From assembly GCA_016280915.1 (NCBI GenBank), contig JAEEHQ010000070.1, forward strand, positions 1 to 39,666: a stretch of DNA of 39,666 nt. The letters are read 5' to 3'. Below, piece by piece: positions 1 through 8,926 of this stretch. The stretch's first letter is position 1. Each line of letters starts with the position of its first letter. This stretch comes from Bacteroidales bacterium. Lineage in GTDB: Bacteria; Bacteroidota; Bacteroidia; Bacteroidales; P3. A model generated the notes under the pieces. It was not told the DNA's origin. It saw nothing but the letters and a program-made list of their open reading frames with translations, and did no database searches. Both the position numbers and the translations under genes were made by a program.

Positions 1-43
1 GAGTCTGTCCCCTCCTATGTTCCGCCTTGGTATTTCTAATATG

Positions 44-583
44 TCAATTTCTCCATTTTTTGCGGATTTCTTCGCTGTCCTCATAAGAAATATAATAATG
101 TATATCAGCAAATTCAAATGTTGAGAATAATATTTTCTCATCCTTGAAAATTACTCTAATTGGACGATAAATAACATACGAAAAAGATGTCACAGAGTCG
201 CCAAAAGTAGTTAGCGAATCCTTTTGCCATGTCGTCACCCATCGGGTCATACACGAATCAATCAATCTTTCATTTTTCACTACCATAAAGTCTCCCGCAA
301 TATCACAAGTTGCTGAAATGACAAAACTATTTGTCCAGTATGACAAATCACAATCTCCTTCTGGTGACGTATCTATAATTTCTATTCCCCAGATGGTATC
401 TCCCATTATATTGCAAGGAAATTTTGTCAGTTGGTCTATTTTATCTCGTATCTCTTTTAAATAATCCAAAGAACCGCCTACAACAATACTGTCATGTATA
501 AGTAATGACAAATCCACCACATTCTGAGTCTGGGCGGTTAATCCGAAAAGTAGTGATGGCAGCAGAATAAACAAACGTTTCAT
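44..583 (-). CDS. Small secreted protein of unknown function, directly behind an Rhs tip gene
   Basis: The 179-residue protein begins with a clear signal peptide: MKR, a hydrophobic stretch to about residue 17, then a probable cleavage after the AQTQ region. There is no lipobox cysteine, so it is probably periplasmic or outer-membrane associated. The mature part has several cysteines (near residues 57, 78, 93 and 111), which could form disulphides. I recognise no family. The gene starts only 3 bases after the stop codon of the Rhs/metallopeptidase gene on the same strand, so the two are almost certainly co-transcribed. A small gene placed immediately behind an Rhs tip is often the cognate immunity gene. 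That role is inferred from position alone, and the signal peptide would place any protection outside the cytoplasm. Confidence 0.7.
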   Translation of the reverse strand: MKRLFILLPSLLFGLTAQTQNVVDLSLLIHDSIVVGGSLDYLKEIRDKIDQLTKFPCNIMGDTIWGIEIIDTSPEGDCDLSYWTNSFVISATCDIAGDFMVVKNERLIDSCMTRWVTTWQKDSLTTFGDSVTSFSYVIYRPIRVIFKDEKILFSTFEFADIHYYISYEDSEEIRKKWRN

Positions 584-586
584 ATT

Positions 587-1423
587 CTAATTTCCATTCT
601 TCTTTGGTACAATTGTACATGCGCCTGCGAATTGATTACCATAATAGTAGTAAAACAGTCTCTGAGGTTCATTGTGCTCGTCCCGTACTTTGTTCTCAAT
701 CTCTGTTGCGTATTTTTCCGTATATCCTCTCGTCACATTACGACCCGCAACAGTATAACTACACCATTCTTCGTCACTTCCATGATCATACAAATCTTTA
801 CATTTATTATACCATCTATCCTCAATATGTGCCAACTCGTGTGCTAATACAACGTACGACGGTGTAATATAATTTTCTGGTGCATCATCACATTTTACAA
901 ATTCATAATGTTTACTTTCACCCGAATAATAAATATTTTTCCCTTTTTTGTCGGCTCTTCCCTTACCCCCGAAGTTGACAGTCACTTTCTTGCCTTTGTC
1001 GTCACAAAGAGCCGTTACTAACCTATTCCCTTCTGGTCCATCCATTAGCTTTGATAGATCTTCATTTATCTTTTTGGTATTATTATTGGACAGTTCAATA
1101 TCTTTTCCATTCTGCCTAGAGACCCAACGGAAAGTGTATTTCCCATTTTCTTTATTCTTTTCCATCTTCAAATGATAGTCATACTTGTCATGATGAATGA
1201 CTATTTCTCTTCCATCTGGATCCACTATCTTCACAGGATTCCAAGCACAATAGTTATACGGACTAATGCTCGGATACTTGTCGCTCATTGGATCAACGGA
1301 AAGCCACATGGTCATCAACTCATAATCCATATACCTTGCGCCGAAGTAGCCGTAGCCAGTTTCAGAGTCGCGCTCTTTGCCCGTGAAGGTTGAGTGGTTT
1401 TGTATGCCGTGTTTTTCCATCAT
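587..1423 (-). CDS. Orphan Rhs tip: Rhs core fragment fused to an M91-like zinc metallopeptidase domain
   Basis: Residues 14-72 match the end of the Rhs repeat-associated core: FTGKERDSETGYGYFGARY, then WLSVDPMSDKYPSISPYNY, then WNPVKIVDPDGR. That junction marks where the conserved Rhs shell ends and the variable toxin begins. The remaining ~200 residues contain HELAH (195-199), the HExxH zinc and catalytic motif. They also contain a downstream EIENKVRDE stretch (241-249) with RLFYY soon after, which resembles the ENxxRxE region of peptidase family M91 (the NleD effector family). The rest of the Rhs barrel is missing, so this is an orphan tip. The frame also opens at TTG (1426), but ATG at 1423 is the likelier start. 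It precedes a small secreted protein by 3 bases. Family assignment of the core is firm; the M91 link is tentative. Confidence 0.85.
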   Translation of the reverse strand: MMEKHGIQNHSTFTGKERDSETGYGYFGARYMDYELMTMWLSVDPMSDKYPSISPYNYCAWNPVKIVDPDGREIVIHHDKYDYHLKMEKNKENGKYTFRWVSRQNGKDIELSNNNTKKINEDLSKLMDGPEGNRLVTALCDDKGKKVTVNFGGKGRADKKGKNIYYSGESKHYEFVKCDDAPENYITPSYVVLAHELAHIEDRWYNKCKDLYDHGSDEEWCSYTVAGRNVTRGYTEKYATEIENKVRDEHNEPQRLFYYYYGNQFAGACTIVPKKNGN

Positions 1424-1995
1424 CAATGTTGTAACGAAGAAGTTTGTTTTTTATTGCCACATACTTTTTTCGATTCAGTTCATATTGTAGTTTCGTTTTG
1501 CAAATCCATACCAACAAGATGATACTTGCCATTCACCGCAACTATGCCAATTGTTCTCCACACCAGTTTTCCAAACGAACAATTGATGTATGTGTAGTAC
1601 TCCCTCGTAAAAAGATTGAAAAAATAAATATGTGCTTTTATAATCATTATGCACAATTGTATAAACCCCCAATATTTATTTATCAACACGACAACCCAAA
1701 TTCGTAGCAAGACACAAAAGTGACCGCCTAAATCAACTAAACACAAGCCAATCAGTACAACCAATAAGACACTGACAAGCGATTTTTGAAAAACACAAAA
1801 AGAATTGTACGGTCAACCCAAATCCGCCCTTGCTCCAAATCTTTCCCGTTATCTCCTCGTTATCTCCTCTCTATCTTCTCGCTATTTCCACTATTTACGA
1901 GTGAGAAAAGCGAAAGATTGCACCAAGAATGAAACTAAATGGTAGAGGAATAGAGGCGTAGCTGCTATTCAGTTAACCGGCAAGAGCCGCTCTAT
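1424..1995. other. Intergenic stretch without a convincing gene
   Basis: About 570 A/T-rich bases separate the Rhs tip from the folD terminator. Open frames on both strands (for example 1480-1764 minus, 1444-1707 plus) encode low-complexity hydrophobic or Cys/Tyr-rich peptides without recognisable motifs, and I do not call them genes. The only ordered structure seen is an 11-bp tandem repeat at 1847-1900, listed separately. Confidence 0.5.
1847..1900 (-). repeat. 11-bp imperfect tandem repeat, about five units
   Basis: On the plus strand the units are CGTTATCTCCT (1847-1857), CGTTATCTCCT (1858-1868), CTCTATCTTCT (1869-1879), CGCTATTTCCA (1880-1890) and a degenerate fifth unit. Read on the minus strand, the consensus is close to ATARCGAGGAG. 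The same 11-bp periodicity and consensus appear on the plus strand at 37060-37103, so this is a dispersed repeat family and not local slippage. Confidence 0.75.
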
Positions 1996-2030
1996 AAAAA
2001 AAGAACGGTCCGAACGGATCGTTCTTTTTG
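1996..2030 (-). terminator. Intrinsic terminator downstream of folD
   Basis: AAAAAGAACG (1998-2007) pairs with CGTTCTTTTT (2020-2029), and the intervening bases extend the stem to a tiny loop. Read on the minus strand, the hairpin ends in a run of seven Ts. It lies about 45 bases after the folD stop. The arms are A/T-flanked on both sides, so it could act in both directions. Confidence 0.8.
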
Positions 2031-2072
2031 CCAAACAATAAGGGTGTGCAACGCTTTGCCAGCGTTGTATTA

Positions 2073-2948
2073 CTATTTCTGATGGCGATTATAGGCCTTC
2101 AGCGTATTTTCCATGAGGGAGACGATGGTGAGAGGTCCCACACCGCCAGGCACAGGTGTCACCCAGCTACATTTAGTATCCACCTCGTTGTGCTTGACAT
2201 CACCAATGATGCGGTAGCCGCTTTTTTTGGTCTCGTCGGGAATACGGTGAATGCCAACGTCCACCAGTACAGCTCCTTCCTTCGCCATGTCGGCGGTGAC
2301 AAACTCGGGCTTGCCGATGGCAGCAATCAGTATGTCGGCCTGACGGGTAATTTCAGCCAAGTTCTTGGTCTTGCTGTGACAAATGGTGACAGTGCAGTCA
2401 AAGCCTTTGCGTGAGAGCAGGTTGGCGATGGGTGTTCCCACAATATTACTACGGCCGAGCACCACACAATGTTTGCCGGCAGTCTCCACGTTATAGCGTT
2501 TCAGCAGGGTGCAGATACCCATTGGGGTGGCTGGCACATAGGAATCCTCGCCCAGGACCATGCGGCCGATATTGATGGGAGTAAAACCGTCCACATCCTT
2601 GTCGGGGGAGATGGCGTTGATAACATGCTGTTCGTTGATGTGCTTGGGCAAAGGCAGCTGCACGATGAAGCCATCGATGTCGGGGTCGTTGTTGAGGAAC
2701 TCTATCGATCGCAGCAGTTCTTCCTCGGTGGTATTCTCGGAAAAACGGTAGACAGAGGAGGTAAATCCAACCTCATGGCTTGATTTTTCTTTATTGGCCA
2801 CGTAAGTCTGGCTTGCGCCATCGTTGCCTACAATCACGGCAGCCAAGTGGGGTGGGCGCATGCCTTTGGCGGTCAGCTGGCGCACCTCGTTAGCAATTTC
2901 TTCTTTAATCTGCAGGGCCGTTGCCTTGCCATCAAGTAACTGTACCAT
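2073..2948 (-). CDS. folD: FolD, bifunctional methylenetetrahydrofolate dehydrogenase/cyclohydrolase
   Basis: FolD interconverts 5,10-methylene-THF, 5,10-methenyl-THF and 10-formyl-THF in the cytoplasm, supplying one-carbon units for purines and formyl-Met-tRNA. The 291-residue length is normal. The catalytic Tyr/Lys pair sits in [10 protein letters not shown] (Tyr49, Lys53). VQLPLP (about 96-101) and the NADP-binding GRSNIVGTP (165-173) follow. The C-terminal signature [10 protein letters not shown] (about 265-274) is complete. The gene lies 37 bases downstream of ffh on the same strand, suggesting an ffh-folD transcript that ends at the hairpin near 2010. Confidence 0.97.
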   Translation of the reverse strand: MVQLLDGKATALQIKEEIANEVRQLTAKGMRPPHLAAVIVGNDGASQTYVANKEKSSHEVGFTSSVYRFSENTTEEELLRSIEFLNNDPDIDGFIVQLPLPKHINEQHVINAISPDKDVDGFTPINIGRMVLGEDSYVPATPMGICTLLKRYNVETAGKHCVVLGRSNIVGTPIANLLSRKGFDCTVTICHSKTKNLAEITRQADILIAAIGKPEFVTADMAKEGAVLVDVGIHRIPDETKKSGYRIIGDVKHNEVDTKCSWVTPVPGGVGPLTIVSLMENTLKAYNRHQK

Positions 2949-2985
2949 CGTAAATATTTAGTTTTTAAAGTTTCTGTCAATTAGA

Positions 2986-4317
2986 TTATTTGTGGCGTTT
3001 GGGCAGACGAGGCATCTTGCCTTTGGTGCTCACGGTGCGCATCATCTTGCGGGTTTCCTCAAACTGTTTGATGAAGCGGTTCACCTCCTGAATGCTACGC
3101 CCACTGCCTGCAGCAATACGCTGTTTACGGCTACCGTTGAGGCAGCTGGGATTGCGGCGTTCGTAAGGAGTCATGCTGCCAATCATTGACTCGATGGGCA
3201 CAAAGGCATCGTCGCCAATCTCCACATTCTTGGTCAGCTTGTCCATACCAGGGATCATGCCGATAAGGTCTTTCATGCTACCCATCTTCTTGATTTGTCC
3301 CACCTGTGAGAGGAAGTCCTCAAAGTTGTATTCGTTGTGAATAAGTTTCTTCTGAATCTTGCGGGCTTCTTCCTCATCATACTGTTCCTGCGCTCTTTCT
3401 ACCAAGGAAACCACGTCGCCCATGCCCAGAATTCGGCTGGCCATACGGTCTGGGTGGAAGACATCCAATGCGTCCATTTTCTCGCCAATACCGACGAATT
3501 TGATGGGCTTCTGCACAGCGTAACGGATGGTTAGAGCAGCACCACCACGGGTGTCACCGTCCAACTTGGTCAGCACCACTCCATCATAGTCGATGCGCTC
3601 GTTGAAGGCCTTAGCAGTATTCACGGCATCCTGACCAGTCATGGAGTCGACAACGAAAAGGGTTTCTTGCGGGTTGAGGGATTGCTTCAGACGACTGATT
3701 TCATCCATCATCTGCTCGTCAACTGCCAAACGACCGGCGGTATCGACAATGACCACATTGGCTCCCTTCAGTTTTGCATCCTTAACGGCTTTTTTAGCAA
3801 TGTCCACGGGGTCGTTGTTGCCCTCTTCGGTAAATACTGGCACCTGTATCTGCTGGCCTAAAGTCTGCAACTGGCTGATAGCAGCAGGACGGTAAACGTC
3901 GCCGGCAACCAACACCACACTTTTATTCTTTTTATTCTTCAAATAGTGAGCCAACTTGGCACTAAAAGTAGTCTTACCAGAACCCTGCAAACCCGCAATG
4001 AGCACAATGGCGGGCATGCCGGGCTGTCCTTTCAAGTTGATGTCGACTGCTTGGCTGCCCATCAATTCGGTCAGTTTTTCGTGCACGATCTTCACCATGA
4101 GCTGACCGGGTTCGATGCTCTGGATGACGTTTCTGCCCAATGCCTCAGCCTTTACCTTATCGGTAAATTCTTTTGCAATTGGATAGCTCACATCGGCATC
4201 TAAGAGAGCCTTGCGGACCTCTTTAACAGTCTCCGCGATGTTAATATCGGTAATGCTTCCTTTTCCTCGCAGCGTATGTAACGCTTTCTCTATCTTGCTA
4301 CTAATACTTTCAAACAT
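2986..4317 (-). CDS. ffh: Ffh, signal recognition particle GTPase
   Basis: Ffh binds the SRP RNA and signal sequences of nascent membrane proteins and docks with FtsY. The 443-residue protein has the helical N domain, then the G domain with GLQGSGKTT (P-loop), DTAGR and TKLDGD. The methionine-containing M domain follows, with IKKMGSMKDLIGMIPGM and the RNA-contact region SRKQRIAAGSG. The C-terminus ends in a basic tail, PRLPKRHK. No SRP RNA gene was seen in the window. It is divergent from rpoD across a 160-base A/T-rich spacer. Confidence 0.98.
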   Translation of the reverse strand: MFESISSKIEKALHTLRGKGSITDINIAETVKEVRKALLDADVSYPIAKEFTDKVKAEALGRNVIQSIEPGQLMVKIVHEKLTELMGSQAVDINLKGQPGMPAIVLIAGLQGSGKTTFSAKLAHYLKNKKNKSVVLVAGDVYRPAAISQLQTLGQQIQVPVFTEEGNNDPVDIAKKAVKDAKLKGANVVIVDTAGRLAVDEQMMDEISRLKQSLNPQETLFVVDSMTGQDAVNTAKAFNERIDYDGVVLTKLDGDTRGGAALTIRYAVQKPIKFVGIGEKMDALDVFHPDRMASRILGMGDVVSLVERAQEQYDEEEARKIQKKLIHNEYNFEDFLSQVGQIKKMGSMKDLIGMIPGMDKLTKNVEIGDDAFVPIESMIGSMTPYERRNPSCLNGSRKQRIAAGSGRSIQEVNRFIKQFEETRKMMRTVSTKGKMPRLPKRHK

Positions 4318-4345
4318 AACGTTGATTCACTTACTATTGAAAATG

Positions 4346-4353
4346 CAAATTTA
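4346..4353 (-). promoter_or_regulatory. Bacteroidota-type -7 box for ffh
   Basis: The minus strand reads TAAATTTG, a perfect match to TAnnTTTG, about 30 bases upstream of the ffh start. No correctly spaced TTTG-type -33 element is evident in the surrounding poly-T tract, so the call rests on the -7 box and its position. Confidence 0.5.
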
Positions 4354-4477
4354 CGTTTTTTTTTTCAATTTTTGTTCTTAATAACAAATAATAAAATTTT
4401 TTTTTCATTTTCATGAAACTTTTTTCACTTTTTTGCGTTATGGGTCATAAATAGATGTGTGGAATTAATTTTACGCT

Positions 4478-5338
4478 ATGAGACAATTAAAGATTACCCA
4501 TTCGATTACCAACCGTGACATCAAGTCGCTCGACAAGTACTTGCAGGACATTTGCAGCGAAGAGCTGCTTACTCCCGAGGAAGAAGTGCAACTGGCTCAA
4601 CGCATTAAAAATGGCGACCAGGAAGCCCTCGACCGTCTCACCAAAGCCAACCTGCGCTTCGTCGTCTCTGTGGCCAAGCAATACCAAAACCAAGGCCTCA
4701 GCCTTCCCGACCTGATTAACGAAGGTAATGTAGGCTTAATTAAAGCCGCCAAGCGCTTTGACGAAACACGTGGCTTTAAGTTTATCTCCTATGCTGTGTG
4801 GTGGATTCGTCAATCTATTCTGCAGGCCATTGCTGAAAACTCCCGTATCGTTCGTCTACCTTCCAACCAGCTCGGAGCCCTCAACAAGCTCAAGAAAGAG
4901 ATTTCTCGACTCGAGCAGGAGCTGGAACGTCCGCCATCGGAAGAAGAACTGGCTGACATGCTCGACATCCCTGAAGACAAAATCAAGAGCATCCTCGGCA
5001 TCTCTGGTCGCCATATCTCCATCGATGCCCCATTGGTGGCCGACGAAGATGTTAATTTTGTTGATGTGCTGCCCAATGAGGACACCCCTCCCACCGACAG
5101 TGCCCTGATGCAGGAGTCCCTCTCGCAGGAAATCGAGCGTTCTCTCTCCACGCTCACCGAGTATGAGCGCGAGGTAATTAAGATGTACTTCGGCATCGGA
5201 CTTCCCCACGCACTCAGCCTCGACGAGATTGCCATGAAATTCGGCCTCACCCGCGAGCGTGTGCGCCAAATCAAGGAAAAGGGCATCAAGCGTCTCCGTG
5301 TCAGCAGCAAGAGCAAACATCTGCAGTCCTACCTTTAA
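4478..5338 (+). CDS. rpoD: RpoD, primary sigma factor
   Basis: This is the housekeeping sigma factor. At 286 residues it has the short form characteristic of Bacteroidota, lacking the long region 1.1 and the spacer of proteobacterial RpoD. Region 1.2 is [20 protein letters not shown]. Region 2 includes [20 protein letters not shown] and [17 protein letters not shown] (-10 recognition). Region 3 has [12 protein letters not shown]. Region 4.2 has the helix-turn-helix [18 protein letters not shown]. The many TAnnTTTG boxes in this window fit recognition by this sigma. It is followed closely by rsmG on the same strand. Confidence 0.98.
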   Translation: MRQLKITHSITNRDIKSLDKYLQDICSEELLTPEEEVQLAQRIKNGDQEALDRLTKANLRFVVSVAKQYQNQGLSLPDLINEGNVGLIKAAKRFDETRGFKFISYAVWWIRQSILQAIAENSRIVRLPSNQLGALNKLKKEISRLEQELERPPSEEELADMLDIPEDKIKSILGISGRHISIDAPLVADEDVNFVDVLPNEDTPPTDSALMQESLSQEIERSLSTLTEYEREVIKMYFGIGLPHALSLDEIAMKFGLTRERVRQIKEKGIKRLRVSSKSKHLQSYL

Positions 5339-5370
5339 TCAGGCTAACTTTGACAGCAATAACACCCCAC

Positions 5371-5994
5371 ATGGAATTATTACTCAAGTATTTCCCTGAG
5401 CTAACAGAGCGGCAACGTGAACAATTTGCCGCTCTGTTGCCTTTATACGAAGACTGGAACTCCAAAATCAACGTCATCTCCCGCAAAGACATGGCCAATT
5501 TCTATGAGCACCATGTCCTTCACAGCCTTGCCATCGCCAAGGTGCAGCCTTTCAAAACCCAAGCCGACATCCTCGATGTGGGTACTGGCGGTGGTTTTCC
5601 TGGCATCCCCTTAGCCATCATGTTCCCTCACAGTAACTTCTACCTCATCGACTCCATCGGCAAAAAAGTCAAGGTGGTTCAGAATGTGGTAGCGTCTTTA
5701 GGGCTCAAGAATGTGCGCACCGAACAAATCCGTGCCGAGCAGGTGCAAGGTGAATTCGACTTCATCGTCTCACGTGCCGTCACCGACCTCAGCCAGTTTA
5801 CCCAATGGGTACGGGGGAAAGTCTCTGACATTCATTACCACCACCTGCGCAACGGCATCCTTTACCTTAAAGGAGGCGACCTTACCGAAGAGCTTGCTCC
5901 ATTTAAAAAGAAAGTGCGCACCTGGGACATTTCAGACTTTTTTGAAGAAGAATTCTTTCAAACTAAAAAAGTCATCTACCTCCCGTTCAAGTAA
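5371..5994 (+). CDS. rsmG: RsmG, 16S rRNA (guanine-527 N7) methyltransferase
   Basis: RsmG (GidB) uses SAM to methylate G527 of 16S rRNA; its loss in other bacteria gives low-level streptomycin resistance. The SAM-binding motif ILDVGTGGGFPGIPLAIMFP is intact, followed by LIDSIGKKVKVVQN and FDFIVSRAVTDL. The frame can be extended to a TTG at 5350, but ATG at 5371 (MELLLKYFPEL) gives the usual length of 207 residues and I prefer it. It lies about 32 bases after rpoD and is probably co-transcribed with it. Confidence 0.95.
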   Translation: MELLLKYFPELTERQREQFAALLPLYEDWNSKINVISRKDMANFYEHHVLHSLAIAKVQPFKTQADILDVGTGGGFPGIPLAIMFPHSNFYLIDSIGKKVKVVQNVVASLGLKNVRTEQIRAEQVQGEFDFIVSRAVTDLSQFTQWVRGKVSDIHYHHLRNGILYLKGGDLTEELAPFKKKVRTWDISDFFEEEFFQTKKVIYLPFK

Positions 5995-6034
5995 AGGCGG
6001 TTTCACACAATAAACAATACACGATCCCCTCATC

Positions 6035-8131
6035 ATGAAAAGGTTCATCACCATTATAGCAATACTACTGAGCAGCGCCACACTGTGGGCCCAGAATTTT
6101 CCCTTTCAGGACACCACCCTTTCCATGCAGGAGCGTGTGGAAGACCTGTTGAGCCGACTCACCTTAGAGGAGAAAATCTCCATGATGGAGCACCGCAACC
6201 CTGCCATCCCAACCTTAGGTCTGCCCGCTTACAGCTGGTGGAACGAGGCTTTGCACGGAGTTGGACGTAACGGACTGGCCACGGTATGGCCCATGCCCAT
6301 TGCTTTGGCGGCAACCTTTAACGAGGAAATGGTGCAAAGCATATTCAAGGATGTGGCGTATGAAGCTCGAGTTAAATATTTGGAGACGGTTGCCGACACG
6401 CAGGCAGTCATGCTCAAAGAACCTACCGACTACACCGGACTCACCTTCTTCACACCCAATATCAACATCTTCCGCGACCCGCGCTGGGGCCGTGGCATGG
6501 AGACTTATGGCGAAGACCCTTTCTTGACGGCCCAAATGGGACTGGCCTGCGTGAAGGGATTACAACACAACTATTTCTTTGAAACCAACAATGAGGTGGA
6601 TTCCGTACATTTATCGGCGGCCGCCTGCCTGAAACACTTGGCTGTACACAGCGGCCCCGAAGGGGTGCGGCACGAATTTGACGCACACGTGGCACCACGC
6701 GATTTGTGGAGCACCTATCTGCCTGCCTTTGAATACATCGTCCGCAATAGCGATGTACAGCAAGTCATGTGTGGCTACAACCGCTTAAACGGTGAGCCCT
6801 GTTGCACCAATCGTGAGCTATTGGTGGACATCCTGCGCAACAAATGGCACTACGACGGGTTGCTGGTGACCGACTGCTGGGCGCTGAACGACTGCTGGGA
6901 ACGCGACACCGTCATACCCCGCCATAAAACCCATGCCTCTGCAGCCCTCACCGCTGCCGATGCCTTTGGCAGTGAGGTAGACTTGGAGTGCGGCAGTGGT
7001 TTGTCGGCTCTGCGTACGGCTGTTGACTCGGGCTATATCAGCGAGGAGGTGGTGAACAAGCATGTACGCCGCATTCTTCGTACCCGCCTGCGGGTGACCG
7101 AGATGAGTCCAACCGGCATAATGGAGCCCACTGATTACACCCCAATCGATGCGGCATCAAACTCACTTGTATTGCTGAAAAACCACAAAGGCCTCCTGCC
7201 CCTGAAGCGCCACACCCCCGTTTATCTGGCAGGTCCCAACGCTGAGGACACCATCATGCCACTTGGCAACTACAACGGCACTCCCTATCACACCGTGAGC
7301 ATACGAGAAGCATTTGGTAATTATTTCACCTTAGTCGATTCACCCAAGAAAGCAGAGGTAATCGTGTATGCCGGCGGACTGAACCCCCAGTTGGAGGGTG
7401 AAGAGCTGCCTGTTGACATGCCTGGCTTTTTCAAAGGAGACCGCACTCGCATTGAACTGCCAGAAGACCAAAGTCGGGAGATACGTAAACTGCAACGCAA
7501 ACACCGACCCGTAGTCCTTCTCCTTTGCAGCGGTAGTGCTATAGCCTTGGACAAACAGGCTCTCAAATGCGATGCCATCATGCAGTGTTGGTATGGTGGT
7601 CAGGACATGGGCGATGCCATCGGCCTGGCCATGATAGGATTCCGCGACAACTTCGGTCGCCTACCCATTACCTTCTACAAAAGCACTCAACAGTTGCCAC
7701 CTTTTGAGAGCTACGACATGAAGGGTCGAACCTACCGCTATATGACCGAAGAGCCGTTGTTCCCCTTCGGCTTCGGATTAGACTATGCTAATTACCGTTT
7801 GGAGAATGTCCACTACGAGGAAGGCAAAGTGCGGGGAGTGGTAAAGATGGTGACAAAGCCACGTGTCAAACCCGCAGGCAACAGCACCACGGTGGTTGAG
7901 GTGTACCTTAAAGGCTCCAACAAACAAGAACCACTCAAACAGTTGGTAGGCTTCAAGCGTGTAGCAATGGACGAAAAGGGCTACCAAGAATTTGAAATTG
8001 ACATAGAGCCCTTCTGGCTCAGACAATTCGACGAAAACACCCAAGAAATGTCACCCTTGCCTTCCAGCATACAACCGACACTGCTGGTTGGATTCAGCAG
8101 TGCTGACAGAGACTTGATAGAAATAAAATAG
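6035..8131 (+). CDS. Secreted glycoside hydrolase family 3 (beta-xylosidase/beta-glucosidase type)
   Basis: The 698-residue protein starts with a signal peptide (MKRFITIIAILLSSATLWAQ), so it acts in the periplasm or beyond. The GH3 (alpha/beta) barrel domain includes YSWWNEALHGVGR, TPNINIFRDPRWGRGMETYG and KHLAVHSGPEG. The motif GLLVTDCWA carries the predicted nucleophile Asp280. The second alpha/beta-sandwich domain follows from about residue 370 (SLVLLKN), with GEELPVDMPG near residue 455. A C-terminal FnIII-like domain ends the protein. The best family resemblance is to beta-xylosidases and related enzymes; substrate cannot be settled from sequence. It starts about 40 bases after rsmG. A 21-bp tandem duplication spans its stop codon. 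Confidence 0.93.
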   Translation: MKRFITIIAILLSSATLWAQNFPFQDTTLSMQERVEDLLSRLTLEEKISMMEHRNPAIPTLGLPAYSWWNEALHGVGRNGLATVWPMPIALAATFNEEMVQSIFKDVAYEARVKYLETVADTQAVMLKEPTDYTGLTFFTPNINIFRDPRWGRGMETYGEDPFLTAQMGLACVKGLQHNYFFETNNEVDSVHLSAAACLKHLAVHSGPEGVRHEFDAHVAPRDLWSTYLPAFEYIVRNSDVQQVMCGYNRLNGEPCCTNRELLVDILRNKWHYDGLLVTDCWALNDCWERDTVIPRHKTHASAALTAADAFGSEVDLECGSGLSALRTAVDSGYISEEVVNKHVRRILRTRLRVTEMSPTGIMEPTDYTPIDAASNSLVLLKNHKGLLPLKRHTPVYLAGPNAEDTIMPLGNYNGTPYHTVSIREAFGNYFTLVDSPKKAEVIVYAGGLNPQLEGEELPVDMPGFFKGDRTRIELPEDQSREIRKLQRKHRPVVLLLCSGSAIALDKQALKCDAIMQCWYGGQDMGDAIGLAMIGFRDNFGRLPITFYKSTQQLPPFESYDMKGRTYRYMTEEPLFPFGFGLDYANYRLENVHYEEGKVRGVVKMVTKPRVKPAGNSTTVVEVYLKGSNKQEPLKQLVGFKRVAMDEKGYQEFEIDIEPFWLRQFDENTQEMSPLPSSIQPTLLVGFSSADRDLIEIK

Positions 8132-8154
8132 ATCTTGATAGAAATAAAATAGAT
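8113..8154 (+). repeat. Perfect 21-bp tandem duplication across the GH3 stop codon
   Basis: Positions 8113-8133 are repeated exactly at 8134-8154. The unit is 7 codons long, so the duplication is in frame. The first copy encodes the last residues LIEIK and the TAG stop, and the second copy is an untranslated replica. It looks like a recent replication-slippage event. Confidence 0.9.
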
Positions 8155-8166
8155 TTACTATAATCA

Positions 8167-8192
8167 GAGTATACTGAGTACTCAGCATATTC
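8167..8192. repeat. Palindrome upstream of the Mpv17-like/OMP/PHP gene set
   Basis: The core CTGAGTACTCAG (8174-8185) is a perfect 12-bp palindrome, with partly complementary wings to 8167 and 8192. It lies about 30 bases before the next start codon and has no following T-run, so it fits an operator better than a terminator. Function is inferred from position only. Confidence 0.5.
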
Positions 8193-8218
8193 AGAAAAAA
8201 CAGAAAAACAACATCATC

Positions 8219-8926
8219 ATGAAAAAACAAGACTGGATAGTAATTCTTATTGTAGTGGTCGTGCTGGCCCCTTTCTTTATCCCTGCTACGGGATTTTTTG
8301 CTTGGTTTGAGGCTTCTACGGCAGCTCATCCTTTCATCATGGCATTCTTCAAATTTGCCATCCTCGCCACCTTTGGCGAGATGTTGGCACTACGAATCCG
8401 CAAAGGTGTGTATAACGAAAAGGGCTTCGGCATCGTCCCCCGCATGATGGTTTGGGGATTCCTTGGCATGTGCATCGCCATGGCCATGATCATCTTCAAG
8501 AGCGGCGTACCCTCATTCTTGGAGGTTGTGGGCGGCTGCGAGAAAGGCTCCTTGGCCGCCATCTTCAAAGCTTCTGAACTCACTTGGGGCAAATTAGGCA
8601 TTGCCTTTGCCGTCAGCGTGCTGATGAACACCATCTTCGCTCCGGTGATGATGACCTTCCACAAATGCACCGACATCCACATTCTCGACAATGGCGGCAC
8701 CGTGCGCGGCCTGCTGCGTCCCATGCACATGCGCGAAATCTTCGCCAACAAAATCAACTGGGACGTGCAGTGGAACGTAGTCTTCAAGAAGACCATCCCC
8801 CTCTTCTGGTTTCCCGCACACACCATCACCTTTATCCTACCCTCCACCTTCCAAGTGCTCTTTGCCGCCCTGCTTGGTGTGGCGTTGGGTCTCATCTTAG
8901 CCCTTGCAGGAGGAAGCAAAAAATGA
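8219..8926 (+). CDS. Multi-pass inner-membrane protein, Mpv17/PMP22-like
   Basis: The 235-residue protein has about five to six hydrophobic segments: residues 7-29, 37-55, 76-97, 122-143 and two near the C-terminus. The C-terminal half (KKTIPLFWFPAHTITFILP, then a final GLILAL helix) recalls the W-x-x-W-P...NF..VP pattern of the Mpv17/PMP22 family, which has Bacteroidetes members of this length. That match is from memory of the motif and is moderate. The stop codon overlaps the next start (ATGA), and the downstream outer-membrane and PHP genes follow with almost no gap, so the three form an operon. Its role is unknown. Confidence 0.75.
   Translation: MKKQDWIVILIVVVVLAPFFIPATGFFAWFEASTAAHPFIMAFFKFAILATFGEMLALRIRKGVYNEKGFGIVPRMMVWGFLGMCIAMAMIIFKSGVPSFLEVVGGCEKGSLAAIFKASELTWGKLGIAFAVSVLMNTIFAPVMMTFHKCTDIHILDNGGTVRGLLRPMHMREIFANKINWDVQWNVVFKKTIPLFWFPAHTITFILPSTFQVLFAALLGVALGLILALAGGSKK

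Noticed and set aside
1480..1764. Small hydrophobic frames near the Rhs tip
   Set aside because: Low complexity, both strands open by A/T richness, no motifs.
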